The notes: generated from the sequence alone by a model not told the origin. A stretch of 64,000 bases of DNA from Paenibacillus massiliensis subsp. panacisoli DSM 21345 (GCF_000426545.1 NZ_AUFO01000001.1:558001-622000); one strand, 5' to 3'; counted from the first letter of the stretch, positions 17,824 through 26,299 are shown. Translations and numbers: made by a program.

Positions 17824-18045
17824 GTCGTGGTACCACCCTAATTCGCAATTATTTCGCAATAACTGCCTCAACGGTCAATTGACCTGAAAGATAACGGATT
17901 TCAACCGATTGCGCCTACTGGATATACAAAATCCACATTCGGGGCAATAACTCAGGAGCGCTAAAGACCATACTGATTGCCGTCGGCTTTCACCAAATAC
18001 CGACTCTCTGAGGGACAATGTCAGTGTCTTCTCTCCATCGATGTC
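17775..18045 (-). ncRNA. T-box riboswitch upstream of serA
   Basis: On the minus strand the T-box core AGGGTGGTACCACGAC (17840-17825) is preceded by a Stem I with AGAGAGTCGGTATTTGGTG and GAAAGCCGAC, and followed by a terminator. Uncharged tRNA binding would favour the antiterminator and serA transcription. A candidate specifier codon AGC (17962-17960), in CTTTAGCGCTCC, would read serine, fitting the gene; the specifier is assigned by eye. Confidence 0.92.
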
Positions 18046-18205
18046 TGTCATATACTCTTAATTTTTTCATAATGTATCATGCCTGACATGGAGATGTCAA
18101 TAGGGCATGAGGAGTTTAAATCTAGTGAGTCTACAGGGGGCTAAATGTGCTAATATAAGGAGTCTGGTGCCTTGAATCAAGCGGTAAAATTGGCTATGAT
18201 GCTTA

Positions 18206-18826
18206 ATGAATAACTTAGCAGAGGACTACGTGTACAATATGAAAAAGAAATGGAAGCTGAATTTCAGGCAGCCTGAAATTCATGAGTTGAATGAGCGAAT
18301 GCTGCTCATCAATCTGTATTTGACCCAGTTCCTGACCTTGTTGATTGGAACAGTGTGGGTACTATTGCAGGGACGCAATCTACTCGTTCTTTTTGACCTG
18401 CCTGGCGATCTGCGGTTTCTCTGGTGGGGGCTAGGCTTTGCTGCAGTCATGCTGGTAGTGGATCTCCTAATCTCTAATGTGGTGCCAGAGGATGCTATGG
18501 ATGATGGCGGTATTAATCGGATGTTGTTCCGCAATCGTCCTGTATGGCATATTGTCTGTATTGCTGCCATCGTGTCGATTTGTGAAGAGCTTCTGTTTCG
18601 TGGAGCGATACAACATGCCTTTGGTCCTTACTGGACGAGCATTATTTTTGCGCTGATCCACATTCGGTATTTGCGGCACTGGATCCCTACTGGCTGGGTA
18701 TTCTTGAGCAGCTACGGTCTTGGGTACATATACATTCAAGCAGATACATTATGGGCCCCAATCTTGTGTCATTTTGTGATTGACCTGATCTCTGGGCTGG
18801 TACTGCGTTTTCGGAGGGAGACATGA
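18206..18826 (+). CDS. CPBP-family intramembrane metalloprotease
   Basis: A 206-residue membrane protein with the CPBP/ABI glutamate-protease signature SICEELLFRGAIQ near residue 127, a second motif FALIHIRYL about 25 residues later and a third near WAPILCHFVIDL; the His in the second and third motifs and the EE are expected catalytic or metal residues. Four or more hydrophobic segments are visible. Substrate unknown. ATG 18206 is used; ATG 18239 is possible. The stop overlaps the next start (ATGA), so the two genes are coupled. Confidence 0.85.
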   Translation: MNNLAEDYVYNMKKKWKLNFRQPEIHELNERMLLINLYLTQFLTLLIGTVWVLLQGRNLLVLFDLPGDLRFLWWGLGFAAVMLVVDLLISNVVPEDAMDDGGINRMLFRNRPVWHIVCIAAIVSICEELLFRGAIQHAFGPYWTSIIFALIHIRYLRHWIPTGWVFLSSYGLGYIYIQADTLWAPILCHFVIDLISGLVLRFRRET

Positions 18827-19290
18827 ATCAGGAGTTGAGCAGAGTAGAGCGGAACAAAATACAGCGTAGTCAGCGCTTCGATCGGTTCAAGCAGTTATGG
18901 GGCAAGCCGCGTCCGCGACATCTGGCAGCACGGCAAAGACTGCCTTTACAAGAAGCTGCGGGTGAAGCTGCATTGCAGCCTTTGACCTTGCATGAAGCGC
19001 CTGTTGTAGGCGTATCGCTCAAAGACTCGTCTGTGCTAGATATACATAATAAACAACCGATGACTCGCATGGAGCGTTCACGGACTGATGAACAGGAGGG
19101 AAGCGAGGAATTGCCGGATGCCTACCCTTCGCGTGCGGAGCTATTCCCTTCCAGAAGGCTTCGCGTTAGCAAATGGTTTCTTAATTTCCTGAGCACACTG
19201 TTCATGCTAATCACAGCAGTGCTGGTATGGTGGGGAATCCAAGGAGCACCTCCCGTAAAAACCTTGCTGCCAGAGATGTTCGGGGAATAG
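18823..19290 (+). CDS. Hypothetical tail-anchored protein
   Basis: A 155-residue protein with a basic, low-complexity N-terminal region (RVERNKIQRSQRFDRFKQLW) and a single hydrophobic segment near the C-terminus (FLNFLSTLFMLITAVLVWWG, about residues 122-141), ending PEMFGE. It has no signal peptide, so it is probably held in the membrane by its tail with the bulk inside the cell. The start overlaps the stop of the CPBP protease gene, suggesting a shared job, but I recognise no family. Confidence 0.7.
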   Translation: MNQELSRVERNKIQRSQRFDRFKQLWGKPRPRHLAARQRLPLQEAAGEAALQPLTLHEAPVVGVSLKDSSVLDIHNKQPMTRMERSRTDEQEGSEELPDAYPSRAELFPSRRLRVSKWFLNFLSTLFMLITAVLVWWGIQGAPPVKTLLPEMFGE

Positions 19291-19314
19291 ACGCTGTATA
19301 TAATTTTTTCAATC

Positions 19315-19372
19315 AAACAAGCCCTGTCCTTGGGTAAGGAGCCAAAAGCACCTTCAAGGGCAGGGCTTGTTT
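19315..19372. terminator. Bidirectional terminator
   Basis: AAACAAGCCCTG pairs with CAGGGCTTGTTT, extended inward by CCTTG/CAAGG. Located between convergent genes, so it may serve both. Confidence 0.75.
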
Positions 19373-19442
19373 AGTTTTGTTTGTTAGCGCGTTTTGTTCG
19401 CCCCCGTAGAGGCTGATTGCTCATAAAACGAACTTAACATTA

Positions 19443-20372
19443 TCAGTTCTCCAGCTTAATGCTGCGAGGGTCCACGAAGCTATATCCCTTTTCCTCCAAC
19501 TGGGTCAACAGCGTGTCTAATGCTTCTGCTGTCCATGGAAGCTCATGCATAAGGATGTTGCTGCCTGCGTGAAGCTGCTCCATGACATTTTTAATTAATG
19601 TCTCAGGATTGTTGGAGTTGCTCGCTTTCATGGTCCAGTCCAGTGAACCGTTAGACCAGGTCATATAGAGTAGACCGTTCTCCTTGGCAACCTTACGACC
19701 CACATCCCCGCCTGCACCATGCGGGGGGCGGAAGAACACAGGGGTTACACCTGTTGTATCCTGTACCAGCTTCTGTACATCCTCAATCTGTTGTTTGACT
19801 TTGGTCTCGGACTCATTTTTGAGCACAATATGATCATAGCTGTGGTTGCCAATAATTTGTCCGCGCTCATGAATCAGCTTCAGCAGCTCCGGGTTCTCCT
19901 TGACGCGGTAGCCGTTCACGAAGAAGATGGCTTTAGCCTGGTGCTTGTCTAAGGTATCCAGCATCTTGGTGATCATATCTCGATCCTTCGGTCCATCATC
20001 GAACGTGAGCAGCACCACCTTGCGCTCGGTCCCTTCATCGATTGGCACAATGTCATAATTGTTGTTCATCCGGTAGATAACTGGAATGGACGCGTTACCC
20101 TCTGCAGTACCATCATTAGCTGAACTGATCTCCGAGCTTGTGGCATCCGTGGAAGCTGCAGGAGTACTGTCATTACCTGCATTCGCAGCAGGTTCCGTTC
20201 CCTGTGACGTATCACCCTCTGTGTCCACCTTAGTCTGTTGAGACTTTTGTTCTTGCGATGATGTGGAATCCCCGGAGGCTGTGTCTGCTGGCGAACTCGT
20301 AGGCTTTGTCTGGCTGCAGGCGCTTAACAGAAGCACGGCAGTCAGCAGCAGGACCGTCAGTCTGATTCGCAT
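19443..20372 (-). CDS. Polysaccharide deacetylase lipoprotein (NodB domain)
   Basis: A 309-residue lipoprotein with a signal peptide and lipobox LLSAC (Cys19), then ~80 residues of Ser/Thr/Asp-rich linker, then a NodB domain (about 115-300). Motifs: LLTFDDGPKD (catalytic and metal Asp), GNHSYDHIVL (metal His), FFRPPHGAGG, and a late LMHELPWTAEALDTLL. It likely removes acetyl groups from peptidoglycan or a related glycan at the outer face of the membrane. Sole minus-strand gene besides serA. Substrate not deducible. Confidence 0.88.
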   Translation of the reverse strand: MRIRLTVLLLTAVLLLSACSQTKPTSSPADTASGDSTSSQEQKSQQTKVDTEGDTSQGTEPAANAGNDSTPAASTDATSSEISSANDGTAEGNASIPVIYRMNNNYDIVPIDEGTERKVVLLTFDDGPKDRDMITKMLDTLDKHQAKAIFFVNGYRVKENPELLKLIHERGQIIGNHSYDHIVLKNESETKVKQQIEDVQKLVQDTTGVTPVFFRPPHGAGGDVGRKVAKENGLLYMTWSNGSLDWTMKASNSNNPETLIKNVMEQLHAGSNILMHELPWTAEALDTLLTQLEEKGYSFVDPRSIKLEN

Positions 20373-20477
20373 GATGTCACTCTCGCTTTCCTGAAATTAT
20401 CTGTGTCTGTACCGCATGAGTTCATGCCCTAATGTCAACACTAACGTCGATCTTATCACAAAAAGGAGGAGCAAATT

Positions 20478-20867
20478 GTGAAGACATCGTCATTTTTTAT
20501 GGGCGTGGTTCTTGGTGCTGTGGCCAGCTCCGTAGTCCAGCGTCGCAATATGCGTAATTTGAACCACATGATGCATAAGGCCAGAACGAAGCTGATGGAT
20601 GCAGCTCTGCCAGGAATGGCGGGACTGGATAACCTGAATCTGGGGAAGGACAAGAGCCATTCCCGAGACAAAAATCAGCATGAGCATACTGTCGCCCATG
20701 AGCATGAGAGACATGAGACCCATACCAGCCACAGCAAGACGAGCCAGCCCTTGGACAAAGAGACCAATCTGAGATTGATCAAAGAATTTATACGTTCCAC
20801 TCCGGATGTCAAAAAGGAAGTTGAGATGATTCTCAAAGAGACGAACACCGCCATACCGGGGATCTAA
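20478..20867 (+). CDS. Hypothetical protein with His-rich linker
   Basis: A 129-residue protein: N-terminal hydrophobic stretch (SSFFMGVVLGAVASSVVQRR, a likely membrane anchor), a His/Glu-rich middle (about residues 60-90, many HEH and HET units), and a C-terminal helix LIKEFIRSTPDVKKEVEMIL. The anchor resembles YtxH-like small membrane proteins. GTG 20478 is preceded by AGGAGGAG. The His-rich part could bind metal, but that is a guess. Stands alone between divergent deacetylase and mecA. Confidence 0.65.
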   Translation: MKTSSFFMGVVLGAVASSVVQRRNMRNLNHMMHKARTKLMDAALPGMAGLDNLNLGKDKSHSRDKNQHEHTVAHEHERHETHTSHSKTSQPLDKETNLRLIKEFIRSTPDVKKEVEMILKETNTAIPGI

Positions 20868-20884
20868 CATCAAGAAGGCTGTAT

Positions 20885-20930
20885 AGAATCATTTCGCGGC
20901 TTTTCTCGCCGGGTAAATGATTCTTTTTTT
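20885..20930 (+). terminator. Intrinsic terminator
   Basis: AGAATCATTT pairs with AAATGATTCT; an inner CGCGG/CCGGG-like part and a run of seven T follow. Confidence 0.85.
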
Positions 20931-21057
20931 GTCGTTTTTATTGCGTGCATTTAAGGGTATAAAATGATAACATAGCTACATAGAACCATTTTTATCACAG
21001 GTATCTTTGTTGCATCATAATCTGTTTATAATACTCGGTTGCAGAGGAGGATCCAGT

Positions 21058-21672
21058 ATGAAAATAGAAAGATTAGGTCAGGACAAGATACGGATTTTCC
21101 TTACATTTGATGACCTTAGCGAACGAGGCATCCAGAAGGAGGATATGTGGCAGGAAATGCCTAAAGTTCATGAGCTGTTCACCGAAATGATGGACCAGGC
21201 TTATAGTGAACTGGGCTTTGATGCTACGGGTCCTCTGGCGGTTGAAGTGTTCGCGCTCCCGGCCCAGGGCATGGTTGTTATTGTTACCCGAGGGAAATAT
21301 GATCACTCTCAATACGGCTCGGGTCAGGATGACGATCTGCCTGAAGAAATTTATGAAATGGAAGTAACGCTGGAGCAAAGCGATTCCATTATTTATGCAT
21401 TTAATGACTTCGAGGTCTTAATTGAGGCGGCACATATGCTGGCGGGCAATGTTACCGAAGCTGGCAAGCTGTATCATTATAAAGGAAAATGGATTCTATA
21501 TCTTGAACCAGAGCAAGTAGAGGAAGCCAAGCATGGTGCGCTTATTGCTGTGTTGGCCGAATTCGGTGAGGGCTCATCCCTCACACCAGCAGTACTGGAG
21601 GAATACGGCAAGCTTGTAATGCCCGAGAATGCTGTAAGCATGATCTGTGAGCATTTTGATAGTCGCAGTTGA
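21058..21672 (+). CDS. mecA: Adaptor protein MecA
   Basis: A 204-residue adaptor that delivers substrates (such as ComK in B. subtilis) to the ClpC-ClpP protease. The N-terminal substrate-binding domain begins MKIERLGQDKIRIFLTFDDL; a short acidic linker precedes the C-terminal ClpC-binding domain (about 110-204, with FNDFEVLIEAAHML). ATG 21058 follows AGAGGAGGATCC; the ORF extends upstream without similarity. A mecA gene is expected in a Paenibacillus-like Firmicute. Confidence 0.92.
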   Translation: MKIERLGQDKIRIFLTFDDLSERGIQKEDMWQEMPKVHELFTEMMDQAYSELGFDATGPLAVEVFALPAQGMVVIVTRGKYDHSQYGSGQDDDLPEEIYEMEVTLEQSDSIIYAFNDFEVLIEAAHMLAGNVTEAGKLYHYKGKWILYLEPEQVEEAKHGALIAVLAEFGEGSSLTPAVLEEYGKLVMPENAVSMICEHFDSRS

Positions 21673-21828
21673 TTGCCAGGCTAATGAGTTCGCACGAGTT
21701 GGTGGTGGAACGAAGCCTTGCACATCTGCTTTACCGTAGACCTGAGTAGGCCGGTTCTGATTTCAGAATCGGCCAATTTTTACGATGTGACATTAGATAT
21801 AGATTTCATTTTGCGGGGGGATGATTCG

Positions 21829-22524
21829 GTGCTTGTGTTCTCTTTATTAGCCGTAGCCACAGCGCCGGGAATCGCCTTGCTTACGTATGTTTACTTAAAG
21901 GACAAGTACGACTCAGAGCCTCTGCATATGGTGATTAAAGTTTTTTTGCTGGGATTTCTGATCGTGCTGCCAATTATGATTATTCAGCGTGGGCTTTCAA
22001 TTTGGCTCGGCACTCATCCATTCTGGGATTCCTTTGCAGTATCCGCTGGAGTGGAGGAGGTCGTTAAATGGTTCGTGCTGGTCCACTTGATCTACAATCA
22101 TACAGAATTCGATGAGCCCTATGATGGAATCGTATATGCGGCGGCCATCTCACTCGGGTTCGCGACAGCGGAGAATCTGCTCTACGTATGGGCAGGGCAG
22201 CCTTCCGTGGGAACGCTGCTATTGCGATCGCTGTTGCCTGTATCTGGTCATGCGATGTTCGGAGTCATGATGGGTTATTATATGGGGTTGGCCAAATTTT
22301 GCGAGACCAAAAGGACTCGTTCATATCTCACGGTCGCACTGCTGTTGCCTTGGTTCTGGCACGGGGTCTACGATATTATTTTGGATACCGTTGTGAACAA
22401 CTGGATATGGTTCATCATTCCATTGATGGCTTTCCTGTGGTACCGTGGCATGGGGAAAATCAAACGAGCGAACAGCAGATCACCTCACCGTTTCGTGAAG
22501 CGGGATGAAGAGGTTAATATGTGA
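21829..22524 (+). CDS. prsW: PrsW-family intramembrane glutamic protease
   Basis: A 231-residue polytopic protease. The sequence starts in a hydrophobic segment with PGIALLTYVYLKDKYDSEPL and carries the expected catalytic motifs GVEEVVKWFVL, GFATAENLLYV and PVSGHAMFGVMMGYYMG. In B. subtilis PrsW makes the first cut of anti-sigma factor RsiW. GTG 21829 is preceded by a G-rich site; GTG 21835 is possible. It lies upstream of ypeB as in B. subtilis, but sleB is not between them. An ECF sigma/anti-sigma pair occurs at 60.4 kb; a link is speculative. Confidence 0.88.
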   Translation: MLVFSLLAVATAPGIALLTYVYLKDKYDSEPLHMVIKVFLLGFLIVLPIMIIQRGLSIWLGTHPFWDSFAVSAGVEEVVKWFVLVHLIYNHTEFDEPYDGIVYAAAISLGFATAENLLYVWAGQPSVGTLLLRSLLPVSGHAMFGVMMGYYMGLAKFCETKRTRSYLTVALLLPWFWHGVYDIILDTVVNNWIWFIIPLMAFLWYRGMGKIKRANSRSPHRFVKRDEEVNM

Positions 22525-22585
22525 CAAAAATGGACACACTTAGCAGAAGAGGGTCATCATTCTGCTAATGGAGGTGTCTTTTTTT

Positions 22586-22735
22586 GTGCGTGTAAAGGTG
22601 AAAATCTACTGTCCCTGCTGTGGCGAAAAATTTGTGCTCAGAGGGCACAAGGAGCCAGACCGGATCGAGACAGGCTTCAAGCGTTGCCTGTGCGATAATG
22701 TGGATGATTTTATCATTGAAGAAGAATCTGTATAA
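22586..22735 (+). CDS. Small Cys-rich (zinc-ribbon-like) protein
   Basis: A 49-residue frame starting at GTG 22586, nine bases after GGAGGTG, between prsW and ypeB. It contains Cys9, Cys11, Cys12 and Cys34, Cys36 in YCPCCGEKF and KRCLCDN, a pattern suited to binding one zinc, and an acidic C-terminus (DDFIIEEESV). An in-frame ATG at 22568 would add six residues but its ribosome site is poor. The Cys pattern and good ribosome site make it a likely real gene; function unknown. Confidence 0.6.
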   Translation: MRVKVKIYCPCCGEKFVLRGHKEPDRIETGFKRCLCDNVDDFIIEEESV

Positions 22736-22805
22736 CCAAGATGCATAACCTTCCTTTTAACTTGTCACACTATGGTTAGTGTACCTGATGAAAGGAGAGC
22801 GAATC

Positions 22806-24170
22806 ATGTATAAGCGTCTGAGTGCGGTAATGTTCCCCATCATGACTGTATTACTGATTGGTACAGCCGTGTGGGGTTATCAGGAGAACAAGGAAAAGAA
22901 CTCTATCTTGCTGAAGGCAGAGAATCAGTACCAGCGAGCCTTCCATGATCTGTCTTACCATATGGACCAGCTCCATACGGAGCTCGGGAATACGCTTGCT
23001 GTCAATTCGGCTTCACATGGCATGCACCGCAAGAGTCTTCTCAATGTATGGCGTCTGACCAGTGAGGCGCAAAATGAGGTCAATCAGCTTCCACTCACAC
23101 TGTTGCCCTTCAATCATGCAGAGGAGCTGTTGTCGCGGATGTCCAATTTCGCCTATCAAACCTCGATCCGTGACCTGAGCAAGGAGCCATTGGATGAGCG
23201 AGAAATGAAGAATCTCAAATCGCTGTATGAGAATTCGAAACAAATCTCCAAGGATATGCAGCAGGTGCGGGAGAAGGTGCTCTCCAATCACTTGCGCTGG
23301 ATGGATGTCGAAACTGCCATGGCCACAGAGAACAAATCAGCTGACAATACAATTATTGATGGATTCAAGACTGTGGACAAAAAGGTGCAGGAGTATCCAG
23401 AGCTTGATTGGGGACCTTCCATCTCCAGCATGTATGAAAAGCGCTCTGTGAAGAAGTTGAATGCACTGCCGATCACTGCGCAGCAGGTGAAGGAGAAGTC
23501 TGCCAGATTCGCGGATGTGAAGCCGGAGTCTGTGAAGGTGACAGAGAACGGAAAGAATACGGAATGGCCGTCCTATACGGCCAAGATTGATCTGGGTAAA
23601 GGGAATGCGAAGTCGATGGATTTCACTCGCAATGGCGGGTTGCTGATTTCTTACACGTACACCCGTGAAGTGGGGCAGAAGAAAGCGGGGCGTGAAGAGG
23701 CGATTGAAGCCGGGAAGCAGTTCCTGAGAAATAAGGAATATGGCGAGATGAGCCCTGTCGCATACGATGAGTACGATAATCTTGCTAATATCACCTTCGT
23801 TCCTGTCAAGGATAACGTATTCCTTTATCCGGAGAAGGTAACCGTCCGCACAGCGCTTGATAATGGAGAGGTAGTAGGTGTACAGGCTGCCGATTATGTA
23901 TACGAGCACAGCGACAAGCGTATCATTCCTAAGGCTAAGCTGACGATCGAGCAAGCACGTAAAAGGTTGAATCCGGAATTCAAGGAATCTTATCACCGGA
24001 TGTCTCTGATCAAAAATGAAATGTCCAAGCAAGTGCTGACACATGAATTTGGCGGTCGAATTAATGGATCGGTGTATCGCATTTACCTGAATGCAGATAC
24101 TGGGCTTGAGGAGAGTATTGAGGTAGTGAAGGATTCTGATGAGCCGCATCAGCGTACAGATGGTATTTAG
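22806..24170 (+). CDS. ypeB: Germination protein YpeB
   Basis: A 454-residue spore protein: N-terminal membrane anchor (about 5-25), an alpha-helical region with NQYQRAFHDLSYHMDQLHTE, and C-terminal PepSY repeats (about 260-440). In Bacillus it stabilises the cortex-lytic enzyme SleB in dormant spores, and sleB lies directly upstream. Here sleB is not adjacent. ATG 22806 follows AAAGGAGAGCG. Length is close to B. subtilis YpeB (~450). Confidence 0.92.
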   Translation: MYKRLSAVMFPIMTVLLIGTAVWGYQENKEKNSILLKAENQYQRAFHDLSYHMDQLHTELGNTLAVNSASHGMHRKSLLNVWRLTSEAQNEVNQLPLTLLPFNHAEELLSRMSNFAYQTSIRDLSKEPLDEREMKNLKSLYENSKQISKDMQQVREKVLSNHLRWMDVETAMATENKSADNTIIDGFKTVDKKVQEYPELDWGPSISSMYEKRSVKKLNALPITAQQVKEKSARFADVKPESVKVTENGKNTEWPSYTAKIDLGKGNAKSMDFTRNGGLLISYTYTREVGQKKAGREEAIEAGKQFLRNKEYGEMSPVAYDEYDNLANITFVPVKDNVFLYPEKVTVRTALDNGEVVGVQAADYVYEHSDKRIIPKAKLTIEQARKRLNPEFKESYHRMSLIKNEMSKQVLTHEFGGRINGSVYRIYLNADTGLEESIEVVKDSDEPHQRTDGI

Positions 24171-24225
24171 GATTGGGTAATAGCTGTACATGCCGTTGCG
24201 AAGGTGTGTAATATTGAATGTGCTT

Positions 24226-24268
24226 AAGGGACTGAACGGATGAATATTCCTGTTCGGCCCTTTTTTTT
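24226..24268 (+). terminator. Intrinsic terminator after ypeB
   Basis: AAGGG/CCCTT outer and GAAC/GTTC inner stems with small internal loops, then eight T. Confidence 0.75.
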
Positions 24269-24312
24269 GATAATAGAATTTATAACTTTTCAGCGGAGGT
24301 GAACAATTTGAT

Positions 24313-24382
24313 TATCGCAAGAAAAACTTCAACTATACGCGGTCTGTTTTCTGTGAAAGTACGTCGATAGTCGTTTTTCTTA
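24313..24382. repeat. Hairpin repeat element, copy A
   Basis: A ~70-base element, about 80% identical by hand alignment to 39846-39916. Both begin TATCGCAAGAAAAACTTC, share GCGGTCTGT and GTACG in the middle and end GTTTTTCTTA. The ends AAGAAAAAC and GTTTTTCTT form a 9-bp outer stem. Copy A lies between ypeB and the pentapeptide gene. It may be a structured RNA or a small mobile palindrome. Together with the ypeB terminator it is the main content of the gene-free 24171-24475. Confidence 0.7.
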
Positions 24383-24475
24383 TTGAAGCTAAGCTCCACG
24401 AAAAGGCAATCTGCTCTATAATAAGCTGGAGCCTGAGAGGGTGAAACAAAAAGTAGGGAGAGAGAGGGAAGATTT

Positions 24476-25015
24476 GTGATCACCGTGTATAGTTTGGCTA
24501 ATGATCCCCTGGTACTTGACCTGGATCATTTCATTTGCGCTGAACTTGAAGCGCTTAACTTTCATCGTGCATTATTAAATGGACTGAATTTCATGAAAGC
24601 GCGTTTTCGGCATGTTGATCTGCGGTCTGCCGAGATGGCTGCTACGAATCTAAGTAATACGAGATTGGATCATTGCTCCTTGATTCTTTGTGTATTGCAA
24701 AATGCGAATCTAACCGCTGCGCATCTGAGCGGTGTTCGACTTAATTATGCCAATCTGCAAAACGCTAATTTAGAGCAAATTCGAATGGTGGACTCATTTG
24801 CGATGAATGCAAATTTTCAAAATGCCAATCTTGCCAATGCGAATCTAGGTCATACGGATGTCAGTAGGGCGGTGTTCAGGAATGCCAACCTGCAAGGAGT
24901 CAACCTGAGCGAAGCAGTGCTCGAAGAGGCCGAATTCGAAGGTGCTCTGTACAACACTGCTACAATATGGCCAGACGGATTCGATCCGAGTTCCAGAGGA
25001 GCCATCCAATTGTGA
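24476..25015 (+). CDS. Pentapeptide repeat protein
   Basis: A 179-residue protein of tandem A(N/D)LxX repeats from about residue 25 to 165, with runs such as ANLQNANLEQI and FQNANLANANLGHTDV; these form a right-handed quadrilateral beta-helix. No signal peptide or enzyme domain. The GTG start has GAGAGAGGGAA upstream. Members include Qnr/MfpA-like gyrase-protecting proteins, but most are uncharacterised, and nothing here decides the role. Confidence 0.85.
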   Translation: MITVYSLANDPLVLDLDHFICAELEALNFHRALLNGLNFMKARFRHVDLRSAEMAATNLSNTRLDHCSLILCVLQNANLTAAHLSGVRLNYANLQNANLEQIRMVDSFAMNANFQNANLANANLGHTDVSRAVFRNANLQGVNLSEAVLEEAEFEGALYNTATIWPDGFDPSSRGAIQL

Positions 25016-25206
25016 GAAGACTGTTCGGGTAACTTCGATGGATTGTGTCCCATTGATAAAATAGGCTCAATCATATTCATTAGATAGCTCATGGCTATGT
25101 CACACTTCTTTAAAATTATAGTTATTTTATAATTCCTAGCGGGTGCGTGCGTGCTATAATCGGGTATAGCGGCACATGCTGCCATCATTTTCAGGACGGT
25201 GAGATC

Positions 25207-25857
25207 GTGTATCCGAAACACAACGAGACATTATATATTCAAATAGCCTCTGCTGACGAGCGTGAACGCGACGAGGAGTACAAGGCAAGAATTCACGACA
25301 TTACGGATGAAGGCATTCTCATCGATGTGCCCATGAATGTACACAACGGTAGACTTCGAAAGCTTCATTTTGGTGATGAGCTGTCTGTGAAATACATTCA
25401 GGAGGATGGCAAAACACACTATTTTATTACCCATGTGCTCGGATTCGAGCAGGATAATCTGCGTCTGGTAAGACTACATAAGCCTCTTCCTGATGAAATA
25501 TCCTCGGTACAGCGTCGTAGCTATTTGCGTGTTCAGTCCAACCTTGAGCTGGCGGTTCAGAATGAGTTCGGTGATCGCTTCGTTGCTCAAACGATGGATG
25601 TTGGAGGCGGGGGTGTATCGTTTGATACGGGACGAAAGGATCTGAGCGCTGGACAGCAGCTTACCTGCTGGTTGCTGCTTCCTTATCAGAATGGTACACG
25701 TGAGCACGCGGACTTCAAGGCAGAGATTGTCAGGACGGTCGCTTTAGAGAATGGTAGACAGCAGATTATGCTTGCCTATAAAGCAATTACAGATATGGAA
25801 CGGCAGAAGATAATCAAGTACTGCTTTGAGCACCAGCTAGTGTTCCGAGACAAGTAA
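25207..25857 (+). CDS. ypfA: PilZ-domain c-di-GMP receptor (YpfA/DgrA-like)
   Basis: A 216-residue two-domain protein: an N-terminal YcgR-like barrel (about 1-95) and a C-terminal PilZ domain. The c-di-GMP motif RxxxR is present as QRRSYLR (Arg103, Arg104, Arg108); the second motif, usually (D/N)xSxxG, reads DVGGGG (from Asp131), with Gly instead of Ser. In B. subtilis YpfA (DgrA) inhibits motility when bound to c-di-GMP. GTG 25207 was chosen over the upstream GTG 25147 because MYPKHNETLYIQI fits the family; its ribosome site (GGACGGTGAG) is weak. ypfB and cmk follow as in B. subtilis. Confidence 0.85.
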   Translation: MYPKHNETLYIQIASADERERDEEYKARIHDITDEGILIDVPMNVHNGRLRKLHFGDELSVKYIQEDGKTHYFITHVLGFEQDNLRLVRLHKPLPDEISSVQRRSYLRVQSNLELAVQNEFGDRFVAQTMDVGGGGVSFDTGRKDLSAGQQLTCWLLLPYQNGTREHADFKAEIVRTVALENGRQQIMLAYKAITDMERQKIIKYCFEHQLVFRDK

Positions 25858-25966
25858 TCGATATTCCATAGTAAATGGCCTATATTTGAAAATGAATGGG
25901 AATAAAATACATAGAGCTCTGGTACACTAACTCGCAGACATCAGAAGACCATGTGGAGGGACCTAC

Positions 25967-26188
25967 ATGACATCAAACGATCATAAGCGAGGCTCGTCCA
26001 AGGAGCGCACGAACATCCCCTTCATTTTCCTCGTCATTTGCTGCCTGCTCAGTGTTGGCCTGGTCTGGCAGGTGCTGCTGCATATTCCTTTTACCTACGG
26101 GCTTCTTGCCCCTTTGCGTGAGCTTGAAGGCATACCTGTAGATCAGCAATATCTGGAGCGTATGATGGAGAATGCTGAAAATCTATGA
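25967..26188 (+). CDS. ypfB: Small membrane protein YpfB-like
   Basis: A 73-residue protein with a basic N-terminus (residues 1-16), one transmembrane helix (about 18-38, PFIFLVICCLLSVGLVWQVL) and a short outside tail. It has the position and size of B. subtilis ypfB between ypfA and cmk. The ribosome site GGAGGGACC precedes the ATG. Function unknown. Confidence 0.65.
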   Translation: MTSNDHKRGSSKERTNIPFIFLVICCLLSVGLVWQVLLHIPFTYGLLAPLRELEGIPVDQQYLERMMENAENL

Positions 26189-26299
26189 ATTTTATAAGAC
26201 TTGTGTTTTTGCATGCGCAAGCGATCTGTGGTATAATTTTCACGTCGCAGGCAATGCCTGCTTTTTTCTTGAGGATCAGCTTTGAGGAGGAGTGCCCCG

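Noticed and set aside
23337-24191. 284-codon minus-strand frame opposite ypeB
   Set aside because: Shadow of ypeB; composition is not protein-like and there is no ribosome site.
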